A stretch of 64,000 nucleotides of DNA. It comes from Numida meleagris. Taxonomy: Eukaryota > Chordata > Aves > Galliformes > Numididae. The notes under the pieces are model-generated. The model had not been told where the DNA came from and searched no databases. It saw nothing but the letters and a program-made list of their open reading frames with translations. The DNA lies in the NCBI RefSeq assembly GCF_002078875.1, contig NC_034421.1, positions 12,227,887 through 12,291,886 on the forward strand, read 5' to 3'. Positions within the stretch are counted from its first letter, which is position 1. Every line of letters begins with the position of its first letter. Shown here piece by piece: positions 11,701-64,000 of this stretch. The position numbers and the translations under genes were made by a program.

Positions 11701-12346
11701 TCTGAATCAAGAGAACAGCCCTGATCAACCAGTTTGGGATGAACTCACATACCATTCACCAGGGGTTGGCCTCAGGTCTATGACATTGCTACCACCAACC
11801 ACCTCTAATGGGGTGGCATGGCATTCTAACCAGGCAAAACCGCCCTCAACATCCATATCAGAAATAAAGACAAGAAAATCAGATGCTGTTGTGTTGACTT
11901 CAAGCAATGGTATCACAGGAAAATTAGGCAGTTCATTAAAAACAAGAAGGAAGGGAAAAGGAAAAGGAAAATCTTAGCCTGTAGATTGAGGCCTTTTTAA
12001 AGACGCAGAGACTAAAGAAAATGCATTCTACCTGTCAATAATAAGAACAGAGGAAACTTGGTACGGTGAGATAGCAAGGTGAGGGAAGATGATACCAGCA
12101 ACAAGGCGCCCTTCAAAAACCTGAAGCCACGTCCAAGTGAGAAAAAAGGAGGGATCACAATTTCTGATTAAAAGTAAACACACAATAAATCAAGACAAAA
12201 AGAATTTGAGATAGAACTTCTTAAAAATCATCTAAACTAATAATAAATCCTTTTCCAATTACATTAGAAATGGGATGCTTGCCAAGTAGTCTACAGGGCC
12301 AACAGATGGTCGTGTTACCAAGCAGCTCTCAGAGGAGTTAGAGCAA
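8746..12346. other. Intergenic, no gene recognised
   Basis: Mostly unique-looking sequence. Short T runs lie at about 10462-10473 and 11647-11660. A purine-rich stretch lies at about 11940-11972. Open frames are short, overlap on both strands and show no family resemblance. Confidence 0.6.
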
Positions 12347-12892
12347 TAGAATCAAAGAATATCCCGAGTTGGAAGACACCCATAAGGATCATCGAGTCCA
12401 ACTCCTGGGTGCACACAGGAGCATCCAAAAAATCAGCCCGTATGGCTGAGTGTTGTCTAGAAGCTTCTTGAACTCTGGCAAGCTCAGTGCCATGACCACT
12501 CCCCAGGGCAGCCTGTTCCATGCCCAGCCCAACCACCCTCTCAGTGAAGAGCCTTTCCCTGATAATAACTGAGAGAGGTCTCACAATAACATTGGCCAGT
12601 TCCCTGAGTACCATGAAATGAATCCTGTCAGGCTCCATGGACTTGTGTGGGATTTGCTGCTTCACCTGGATACATCCAAGTTCAGAGCTGTCTCAGAGTT
12701 TATCGTTACTGCAGTCACTGCCCTCCAACTCTAGGCACCTGGGGGCCCACAGCCCATCACTGGTGTTTTAGACAGAGGCAACAAAGGCATTAAACATCTC
12801 TGCTTTGTCTATGTCTGTTTGTAAGGTGACCATTCTCATCAAATAGCAGAAAACATTCTCCCTGGTCCTCCTTTTGTTGTTGACATATTTAA
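12347..12892 (-). repeat. CR1 LINE copy, minus orientation
   Basis: It begins with the reverse complement of the CR1 3' end (ATAGAATCAAAGAAT, then GAGTTGGAAGACACC, CATCGAGTCCAACTCC). It runs through AGCCTGTTCCATGCCC and AGTGAAGAGCCTTTCCCTGAT and on to a 5'-ward block (GGCATTAAACATCTCTGC, CTCCTTTTGTTGTTGACAT) typical of bird CR1. The copy is degenerate, with several breaks in similarity. Confidence 0.8.
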
Positions 12893-13160
12893 TAGCAGAC
12901 AAAGAAACAAAATCTGTAACAACTTTGTTTGCTGTGAAGGATTTTATTAAGGTTTCTATGCTGAATCTCCATGCCTGAAAACACAGGATTACCTTTCACA
13001 AGTGGGTGTGCTTGGATTGTTTGTTCATTAGGAAGAAAATTAATAAATTACACAATCTGGATAGCATTCAGTCTAGAGTTACAGCATGTGGGTGGGAGAT
13101 TTGAATACTAGCTGTGGTGCGTGGCTCCTCATGTGATCCCAGGAGAATTTAGGCTGTGAC

Positions 13161-13370
13161 AGAACTTAGAAGTTCTTTAATCCAACCTCCTGCTCACAGC
13201 AGGGCCAACTGCTGTCAGTGCAAGCTGCTCAGGGCTTTAGTCATTCTGGGCTTGGAAACCTCCAGAAATACAAACTACAAAACCTCTCTCAGCAACACGT
13301 TCACCTTCACATCCTTGCAGTGAAAAAAAAAATCTGACTCCTTACATCTGGACAGAAGCTCCCTTGCATT
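13161..13370 (-). repeat. Old CR1 fragment, minus orientation
   Basis: Contains TCCAACCTCCTGCTCACAGC, AGGGCCAACTGC, GCTGCTCAGGGCTTTAGTC and ACAAAACCTCTCTCAGCAAC in the order found in reverse-complemented CR1. The copy is diverged with indels and an A run at about 13323-13332. Confidence 0.7.
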
Positions 13371-13432
13371 TGGCCATAATACTGAACTTATCAAGGCCCA
13401 GTAGTTTTGCTGTAGGCTAGCTGTATTTAGTT

Positions 13433-13454
13433 AGCTCCACGTTAACGTGGAGCT
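13433..13454. repeat. 22-base perfect palindrome
   Basis: The half-site AGCTCCACGTT is followed directly by its reverse complement AACGTGGAGCT with no spacer, centred on GTTAAC. It sits at the 5' edge of a + strand CR1 tail fragment. It could form a cruciform or be a footprint of repeat insertion; no protein site is claimed. Confidence 0.9.
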
Positions 13455-13507
13455 TAGGGTTGGATTAAACGACCTCCAGAGATCCCTTCCAATTAAAAAT
13501 ATTCTGC
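13455..13507 (+). repeat. CR1 3' tail fragment, plus orientation
   Basis: AGGGTTGGATTAAACGACC, then CCAGAGATCCCTTCCAA and a degenerate ATTCTGCAG end match the last 50 bases of CR1 in + orientation, opposite to the fragment 100 bases upstream. Confidence 0.75.
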
Positions 13508-16211
13508 AGTTCACTGCTGGCAGAGCTAATTTAATTGAATGCTCTTATATCTATATCAAATTATGCAGTCTATTTTGTTTTATGGGAGTTATATTAACAA
13601 ATGGAGAATAATAGACTTCTGTGAAACCTGAACAATACGGAGCCTCCTAAGCAGAGCACACTGGGGGAGAAAATGGGGATGTCTTCAAAGGTGCACGTGG
13701 CCTCAGAGGCCAAGTGGACAGGTGGCCTGTACCCTACTTCAGACATTCCAGGAAACAGAAGAGAAAGGACTTCTCCTGATACAAAACTCAATGTAGGAAG
13801 AGGTTGGACAGAGCTTATTTGGGATCAGCTGTGAGCCTGCAAACACTGCCCCAGGATCCCAAGCTGTACAGACAGTTCTTCTGCTACTGCTGAGCTTTTT
13901 CCCTCCTGCAAGCTTCATTCCCTTCAAGTTCCCAGAAGATTTATTGCATTTCTCTTTTGAACAATTACTCTTTCATTCTGCATCCCTGCTGAGGTCAGAG
14001 AGTTCATAGAGCCCTGTGAAAGTGGCCTTTGATACAAACCAGCTTAATCTCTGTAGTTTTTCCTCATATTGTGGTCTTCAAACCGACCTCCTGCTTTTTA
14101 GACATATAACCCCTATCTGCTGTGCTTTCACTCTTTTGAATAGCATCCTGTTTGTCCTCCAGGTTGCTCATATATCTCATCCCTCCTGCTGCTATCCAGA
14201 CAGACGGATGGCTAACATTTTTCCCTCTCTTTGCCAAGTTCTGCTCCTGACTCTCTCCCCTACCACCTGGTACAACTTCATTGTTAATTTTTACGTTGTT
14301 CTCATCATATTACTGAGTTTGATGCTACTTCCAATATAGTACCAAACTAAACCATTTTAGCATATGTCTCTCACCATCACTGTATGTTATGTTGGAATAG
14401 TCTTACCCAAGCCTTCTCAGCTTCCCATACTCGTACAATTTGCCATTTTCATAGCCACTACTGCACAGCCATTTGTTTTTCTTCCAAAGCACTGTGATAT
14501 ATTGTTGTCTGCCAGGCACAAGCTTTCTGTGCATCAGTCTGCCATCCTCCCATTGACCTATTCCCTTCCACTTGGAACAGTTATGCAATTCTGTAGCTCT
14601 TCCATGAAGATGTATCTTTTTCTCTCTGTTTTGCATTTACTGCCCATCTCTTGCTTTTCCCTTTTGTTGCTTTACCTTCCTCTGTCTTCCTAGAGGGAAA
14701 GCCTTCTGCTCAAATTGAGATTTGGCACTGAAGTGTTTAAAATCTACTTGCTGTATGAATTTGTTACGCTCTACAGCTTCTGTCTCAATGTAAACTGCGT
14801 GCAGTATTTTGCAAAAATCAGCTTCAGCTTCTACGTCCAACCTGACCGCCCTGCCTTCCTGTGGCTGCCAAGCTTAGCACTTAGCTTCAGGATGACTACC
14901 CAGCTTCCATTTGTCTCTGAGCCAGCAGCACTACTTGGGATCATGACCACAGCTTCAGGGCTTTCGATCCACTGGTTTGGAATAGTCCTTCATATTCTAT
15001 CTGAATCGTGAGCCAGCGGTGACTTTGTGTTCTAGCCTATAAAGGATATGCCTAAATCACTTCAAAGTCAAAACAAGTTCTGGGTTTTGGTCAAAAACAC
15101 TTTCTGCCATCCATTTTCTTTCAACACAAGAGCTAGTAGAATAGAGTTGATTTGCACACCTCCATGGATTTGTTAAAGCTACACATTCATAAGCCCATTT
15201 CCCTCATCAGAAAAAACACAGTAGCCCAGTGAAGTAGCCAGGAAGATGCATATATTACAGCATATTCCCTTCTTCGCAGGGCACAGTAACAAGCAGCAGT
15301 TTGGTATGGCTGATACAGTTCAGATACAAATCTTGTTCAAACAAATTTGCATGATAACCCCTTTTTAAATCTCATTGCCAAATCATATTCTGCTGTTGGC
15401 CCTTGGAAGCAGTGAAATTGCTTCTGATAAGTTCTTTGTGATAAAAAGACTAGGCAAAGCACCATTAGAAATATCAATAAACATATATAGGAAAAGTTGA
15501 CTCACCCAAACACTGATAAGAGTCTCTCTGGCTGTAAAACACACCTTCCCAGGAAGCAGCCTTCACCCAAAAGGCATTCTCCCTCTGGAGGCTAGCCCTT
15601 AAATGAGCCCAGGGAAGGGTGACCCTTCCCCCCAGGTGGGAAGCACCGGTGAATTGCTTGCACCTGTGCTTCCTGGGCCAGCCACCCTCTTCACCAGGTG
15701 CTCAATCATCAGTTCAGGCAGTGACATAACAGTTCCCCTAAAGCTACCAATTACAATGCCTGGGCATATGGATGAATCCTAGTTATTGCAATAAAATACA
15801 AGGACATATGAACAAGCAACATTGTTCTTCCCACAAATGCTAACAGATATACGTGGTTTTCTCTTTTGCCAGGCAGAATCAGAAAACTACATCATTTAAA
15901 CTTTCTAGCTTCTGTCCATAAAAATATATTGATAATAGAATTTAAAAACGTACCTGAAACAAGAAAGGGAAGCTGGTTCCTGACAGGAGTTAAAATGCTA
16001 TTTCAGAGTTTGAGCCAATGCACTTATTTTGAGGAAGAAATCAGATTTTCATTAAATCCACCTCAGATTTGATTGTTTATCTACAAAGACTGGTATGCAG
16101 TATTTTTAGGATCTACTTGATTTCAAAAGACTACTGAGCTATCATAGTGAGTGTAACCCGAGCAATGTTGTTAAAAAAAAAAAAAAGACACTCAAAAAGT
16201 GAGCACAAGAG
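13508..16211. other. Intergenic, no gene recognised
   Basis: From about 14000 to 15000 the + strand is rich in pyrimidines, which creates long hydrophobic-looking open frames (14016-14339, 14364-14693) without any recognisable family. An A run lies at 16173-16186, just before the CR1 copy. Nothing else was recognised. Confidence 0.6.
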
Positions 16212-16980
16212 AATCTAACGAGGTTTAACAAGGCCAAATGCAAGATGCTGCACTTGGGTTGAGGCCGTCCCAGGTATGAGTACAGACTGGGAGAAGAGAG
16301 CAGACTGGCGTTGAGAGCAGTCCTGTAGAGAAGGGCTTGGGGGTCCTGATGGATGAGAAGCTGGACATGAGCCAGCAAGGTGCTCTTGCAGCCTAGAAAG
16401 CCAACGGTATCCCAGGCTGCATCAACAGAGGGATTGCCAGCAGGTAAAGTGAGATGATTGTCCCCCTCTACTCTACCCTTGTGAGGCCCCATCTGGAGTA
16501 CTGTGTCCAAGCTTGGGGCCCCCAGCACAGGAGGGAGGTGGAGGTGTTCGAGCAGGTCCAGAGGAGGGCCACAAAGACGATCAAAGAGTTGGAACACCTC
16601 TCCTATGGAGACAGGCTGAGAGAGCAGGGGCTGTTCAGCGCAGAGAAGTGAAGGCTCCAGGGAGACCTCACTGCAGCCTTCCAGTATTTGAAGGGAGCTT
16701 ACAAACAGGAGGAGAATGAACTTTTTACGTGATCTGATAGTGACAGGACAAGCGGGAATGGCTTTAAACTAAAAGAGGGGAGATTTAGGTGAGATGGTGG
16801 GAAGAAATTTTTTTCTTAAGAGAGAGGTGAGGCGCTGGAACAGGTTGCATTCAAGGCCAGGATGGGTGGGATTCTGGGCAGCCTGGTCTAGAGGATGGCA
16901 TCCCTGCCCATGGCACGGTGTTGGAACTAGATGATCTTTAAGGTCCCCTCCAACCTAAGCCATTCTATGATTCTATGATA
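16212..16980 (+). repeat. CR1 LINE 3' end, about 770 bases, plus orientation
   Basis: The best preserved repeat in the window. It carries the end of the CR1 reverse-transcriptase ORF2 ([20 protein letters not shown], then [26 protein letters not shown] at 16454-16651) and then the 3' UTR. It finishes in CATTCTATGATTCTATGATA, the octamer tail of CR1. The frame is broken after the GLFSAEK segment (TGA at 16649). It is truncated at the 5' side, so it is a dead copy. An open frame here is repeat-derived, not a host gene. Confidence 0.95.
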
Positions 16981-19900
16981 ATCAGTGTTTTAGGCACTTC
17001 CAAAGACACAGGGGGATATGAACATATAAACTTTATATTAATGTGGAAATCAGATGTCTGGATTTTGAAAGAGCTGTGTAGTGGCCCTTTGACATTTGTC
17101 AGCATTGCTACATTTGTTGTGAGTTCCCTTGTTTTGAGGCAACTGTTTTGTGAGGCCAAGGAGTCTATGAATATTGGAAGGCTTAAAACTTGCCAATAAG
17201 GCTTGGATGTGCAAGAATGCTTCTTTAATTTTAGCAGTGAAGAACATGAATTCTGCTTCAGGAGTTCTGCTTAAGTGAACCTGTAACTTCTTGTAATAAT
17301 TGAAATGTCTGAGCAAAGTTAGCATTGGAAAAGTCACAAATATTAGTTAAACATTCATCTTACCCCAACCTGTCAGCATCTTGATTGTGAGGAAACAATA
17401 CTTCTAATTCAAAGACAGAAGAATTTATAATTCAGGGTCAGAAATGGATACCAAAGTCCCTTGCAGCAAATTGAAGAATGAAAGATGTATCTGGGAAGCA
17501 AGCATGCTTTATGTTAGAAATATTTCTTCTCAGAATGAAGAAAGGCTTCCTTTTTACCTACTAAGTATGAGATCAAAATAACTGTAATTTCACAAAAGGT
17601 ACAACACAAGAAATGAAGGGATACAAAATTACTCCGTGTGATATAGAGCAGGAGTGCATCTTTGCACTGGACTGTTTTGGAGGATTTCAACCTGGTCACA
17701 GCTCCAACCCAAACCCAGCCATGTCCAGTCCCTTTTTATGAGGCAACTGCTGGCATCAACTTTCAGCTCTACTCAGTGCCATAACAAAAGCACTTGGAAC
17801 AGATCATCACTACAGCTGCATTGACACTGCTCTGTTGTAGCTCCTCTTGTACCACCTGCAAAACCACAACCTGAGGCTGCCCAGCCTGTTTTCTGCCAAA
17901 TTGTTCAGTAATGTGAAAGCTGCATGCTCTGGGGAATACAGAAGCTGCAGCCCTCCTATTTTCCAGCATGCTCCTACGTGGTGTCTGGATGCCCTGGCTT
18001 TGGGACAGACGCTGATAAACCTGTCCCGTTCAACCCAATGCCGCGTGATTTGCATTGCTGTGTCATTGTGTGCTGATGTCTTTGTGCACAGTCTACCTCT
18101 TCAAAACCCGAACTGCATGCAGAGGCACGTTACGAAACAGCAAACTGGATGTGCTACCACGCGAACACATCATCCTCCAATGAAAGAGGATAGGAAGTAT
18201 CATCTACTCTCTGACCTCAAGGAAATCTCTGGGGAAAATGGTGCTGAGACATCCGATACGGCAATGGTCCTCTTCTCACAGGGGACTCCATTTTTTCAGG
18301 AGAAAGACTGCCTTTAGATCTAGTCTCCAAGCGGTGCCTGGTAACCGAGGAAGGATGAGCTGCAGTCAAAACTGGTCAAAATACCCAAACCGGCTACTCT
18401 GAAACTGGTGCTTAGGTATGTCTTATCTACTGACCAGTGACACTGGATCAAGGTAATTGTAGTTGGAAAGCAATTAAAAAAAAAAAAAAACAACCTGTTG
18501 ATTATGCTGTTTGGTTTTCTGTGAGACCTTTCTGTCAAGACTACTGAAGGTCTTTGCTACAGTGCTGTCAGAAATGATTTTTTACCTGGTCAAATCAGGA
18601 AAAAGTTCCTGAGCAGCCTTGTTGGGCTTGACTCACTGAAGTGCACGAGAGGCACGTCCTTAGTGAAAAGCCACAAGTTAAACTGAAGTCCAGCACTTTT
18701 TGCCGTATTAAAAGAGCAAGAAAAAGATGAGTTATTCTGATATCTAGGCTAAAGGAAGAAAATCCTGTCTAGAAAAGGAGAATTTGACTCACAGGAAAGG
18801 AGAAGATCAGCTACTAGGAGGGGTCCACCCCAAGGTGGAAGAAGAGCTGGAAAGCCCAGTCCAGTGATTGCTAAAGAAGACATTTACAAACACATGAGAA
18901 AGCTCAGGAGGACAGACCTGTAAGAAATGAGAATTGGATGAAAATCTACAGTTTTTTTTAAACTGTTGATTTAAAAACAGCATATAATCCCATGCAGCTG
19001 ACAATGCTGGTATCAAATAAACAACTAACCCCCCCCCCCCCAACCTTCATTAGGGGACCCAAAATTCCTCTCATTTTATTGAATGTCTCTTTTGTTTTCA
19101 GCTAGTAAAAAACATACCCTCACTGAAAGATTTCCTTTGCAAACACTATAATTCATTTAAATTCTCTGGGAAATTATTTTTGTGCTCAAGAAAATACTAA
19201 GCAATAACAATTTGCACTGATTCTGTAAGAAACAGTAAAGCAAAAGGAGGATATCTATAACTCACAAAGGTAGTTTTCTTCACAGCATCTGATAAGAGCT
19301 ACTGCTGCAAAAAGGATTTTTGAAGTTCTTGTAGCCACAATATGAAAACTACCTCTCCATAGCATTCAAACCCTTCTGCTTTACCATGCAAGATAATACC
19401 ACATAAATACAGTTTAATCCAGGCATCTGAACCGCTTTCTGTAACATATGTATGACCTTTCCATTTTTATACACACCAGATCTGATAAACAGAGATTATA
19501 TAAAGAGGAATCATTTGAGCTTTACAGCATGAGTTTTCCCCTTTTTTTATGTGATCCTAACATACATAGCCAGTGGAGTCTAACAATTAGCAGGGAACTG
19601 ACCTCTGACTTCTGTTAGGAAAAAGAAAAAACATGTTAGATTTCCTGACTTTGAGCATGCTTCACTTTGTGCTGAATATCTTTAAATGCTCAATGCTTTA
19701 AAAGCTCCGTAGCAAAAATCACAAAAGAAACCAAACCTCTTCTTTATTTTGCTTTCCTTTTTTTTTTTTTTCATACTGCCCCTATGTTTGTTCCCAACAG
19801 ACCTGTCTGCCCAAAAAGGAGAATAAAGAAGATAAGAACAGAAACAGAAATATCTGTTAGGAGAAGGAGTAAAAACAAAATCTTGAAAGTATTTAGAACC

Positions 19901-20379
19901 AAGTTACCACAATAAACCAAACTCTTGGATGCCCAGCTCCCTGGGAGAAGAAACACTGTCCAAAAGTTGATGCTGGGATCAGAAAACACAAGTGATAAAG
20001 CAGCAGACAGAGGAGTTTGGTGAGAAAAGGTCTGTAAAGACCTGTGTTCACGCTTGGAAAAGTGTGATGAGTCAGGTGCTGACAGCCACTTGAAAGATAA
20101 TCCTGCAGAGCACTAGCTATCCTATGAAGGCGTGCTGTCAAAGTTTAAAGTACACTCTATTTCTTCAAGCAGCTGGTATGCCTTAGAACACAGGAACATC
20201 TAAATCCATTGCTAAATGAAATGCCCTGCAGTATAAAAACAATTGAAGTAATAATCCTCTGGTCATCTAAATAACCATCATCTGTATTTCTTACATGCAA
20301 TTAAAACCAAACAAATAATGTTGATTATTTGGCTTTGTGATGACTCAAAAGGGCTGGAGGGGCACAGTGCAATTATTAT
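16981..20379. other. Intergenic, no gene recognised
   Basis: Unique-looking, fairly AT-rich sequence. Homopolymers: an A run at about 18477-18490, a run of 13 C at 19029-19041, and a T run at about 19758-19771. The 17847-18317 open frame lacks any recognisable motif. Confidence 0.6.
19029..19041. repeat. C13 homopolymer
   Basis: An uninterrupted run of 13 C in otherwise AT-rich sequence. It is likely length-variable and error-prone in sequencing. Confidence 0.9.
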
Positions 20380-20856
20380 ACAATCACAGAATTGCTAAGG
20401 TTGGAAAAGACCACTAAGACCAACCCCACCCACCACGTCCCTCAGTGCCACATTTACCCTCTTCTTGAACACCTCCAGGGATGGTGACTCCCCCACCTCC
20501 CTGGGCAGCCTGTTCCAGTGCATTACCATTTTTCCTGAGAAGAAATTTTCCAAATATCCATCCTGAACCTCCCCCAGCAAAACTCTCATCCTACCACAGT
20601 TACACAGGAGCACAAGCCAGCACCCGCCTCCCCACAGCCTCCATTCAGGAGTTGTAGGGAGCAATAAGATCTCCCCTGAGCCCCCTGAAGACTGAACAAT
20701 CCCATTCCCTCAGCCTCTCCCCGTAAGACTTATGCTCCAGGCCCCTCACAGCTCCATTGCCCATCTCTGGACACACTCCAGGGCCTCGCTGTCTTTCTTG
20801 CAGTGAGGGGCCCCAAAATTACTGCTGCACAGAAGCACTCCTTCAGCACAGGCCAC
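20380..20856 (-). repeat. CR1 LINE copy, minus orientation
   Basis: Starts ACAATCACAGAATTGCTAAG, GTTGGAAAAGACCACTAAGA, then CTCCCTGGGCAGCCTGTTCC, AGCCTCTCCCCGTAAGACTT and CATCTCTGGACACACTCCAG in the order of reverse-complemented CR1. A 14-base A run at 20859-20872 borders the 5' side. Moderately diverged. Confidence 0.92.
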
Positions 20857-20872
20857 TGAAAAAAAAAAAAAA

Positions 20873-21840
20873 GTCTGGTGCTGAGGAGGCAGTTGTAGAT
20901 GACAAGATGGCAAGAGAGGGCAAAGTGGGCTCCGCTAAGGTAGGGAATTATCTGCTCTACCAAGCATTACCTTTGCAAATTTGACATCACAACTGTTCTC
21001 CCAGAGCAGCATCTTTTAAGGACTTCCTAAATTATTTTTAAAACAACAACACCGAAGCCAAATGATTCGGTATAAAGAGTGGAAAATCTCATAGATAACT
21101 GGAACCAGGCATGCAGACCAGACTTTGTCAAGGAGCATAACAGAGTCCCACAGCCGCCTGTGAGGGAGGCAGGGTGGGGCCTTCTATTCTGCTGTGGTGC
21201 TTGCTAAGGTGAAGCTCCACCAGCTCTTCCTTTCTCACCGCCATATTCCACAGCTGTGGGCAGTGAGGCGCGGAAAGAGCTTTCATGTTGGTCAGTGTGC
21301 TGATTTAACAGAGCACAGGGTGTGAGGGAACGTGGCCCCTCTGTTACTGTGGCCCTGCTGTGTGGGTGTTTCCAGGGCTCAGACTGCTCTGAGAGGCTGC
21401 GGGTGGCCCCAGGGTCCTTGCAGGGCAGCAGGAATGAACGGCTGCTCAGTCCAAAGCCCAACAAGTAACTTCTTCGCCACAGAAAATTGTGCTCATCTGT
21501 GAAGTACACAACCACTGCACGACAGATGTCACCAACCTCAGTGCTTGGGTACACGGTCCGTACCCTGCGCATACAGCAGCTTTGCGTACAGACCGTGCCG
21601 CCAGCACCATCCCCTCACAGCACACAAACCAGCAATGTCCTACAGACCCACTTCACACTGGTACTGTGACAGACATCAGTTCTACTTAATACAAGACTTT
21701 CAAATTTGAATTCCTCTGGGGCTTTGCTGACCTCCAGTGCAAACCCTTGCAGACAGAGCATTACACTGCTGTACCGGTAGCAAAATCAGCCCTTCAGTTT
21801 GTTCCTCGTGAGCCCAGAATAGAAAAGCTGAAGCATTACT
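20873..21840. other. Intergenic, upstream of GSG1L
   Basis: No repeat or exon recognised. The sequence becomes more GC-rich towards GSG1L. Overlapping open frames on both strands around 21204-21689 look like by-products of that composition. Confidence 0.6.

Positions 21841-64000
<42,160 letters not shown>

Noticed and set aside
14016..14693. Two hydrophobic open frames that might look like membrane proteins
   Set aside because: The region is pyrimidine-rich on the + strand, which yields Leu/Phe/Ser-rich frames by composition alone.
16454..16651. Protein-like frame [20 protein letters not shown]
   Set aside because: This is the decayed end of CR1 ORF2, not a host gene.

Overview
This window is nuclear DNA from a bird, most likely a galliform such as chicken. 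The evidence is a scatter of CR1 LINE copies (including a roughly 770-base copy ending in the ATTCTATG octamer repeats), a low overall repeat load, split genes with GT-AG introns, and two recognisable vertebrate genes. Gene identities come from my knowledge of the protein families; no search was run. There is no sign of prokaryotic, organellar or intact viral sequence.

Left part (1-7246): the 3' portion of IL20RB, the beta chain of the IL-20 receptor (class II cytokine receptor), on the + strand. Five exons join in frame to the stop codon. They cover the end of the first fibronectin-III domain, the second domain, one transmembrane helix and a short cytoplasmic tail. The first exons (signal peptide and start of domain 1) lie left of the window.

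Middle (7247-22479): intergenic DNA with several CR1 fragments in both orientations, a 22-base perfect palindrome at 13433-13454, and a CpG-dense patch at about 8440-8700 broken by a 25-N assembly gap. That patch is followed by a good splice donor and could be an unannotated promoter and first exon.

Right part (22480 to the end): GSG1L, a claudin-like four-pass membrane protein known as an AMPA-receptor auxiliary subunit, also on the + strand. Five coding exons (22480-22780, 41691-41738, 57034-57186, 60004-60115, 63675-63842) chain in frame and give 260 residues plus a split codon. Introns are large (18.9, 15.3, 2.8 and 3.6 kb), and the C-terminal exons lie right of the window. A donor at the end of exon 5 is followed by an open reading frame to a stop at 63954, so intron retention would give a short alternative tail. 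The big introns hold CR1 fragments, older degenerate LINE fossils, microsatellites and AT-rich stretches that could be conserved non-coding elements.

The two genes are neighbours but work in unrelated systems (epithelial/immune cytokine signalling and synaptic glutamate receptors). I found no operon-like or novel multi-gene system. The most interesting points are the linkage of these two genes, the gap-broken CpG patch, the alternative GSG1L C-terminus, the remodelled first extracellular loop of GSG1L, and the palindrome at a CR1 junction.
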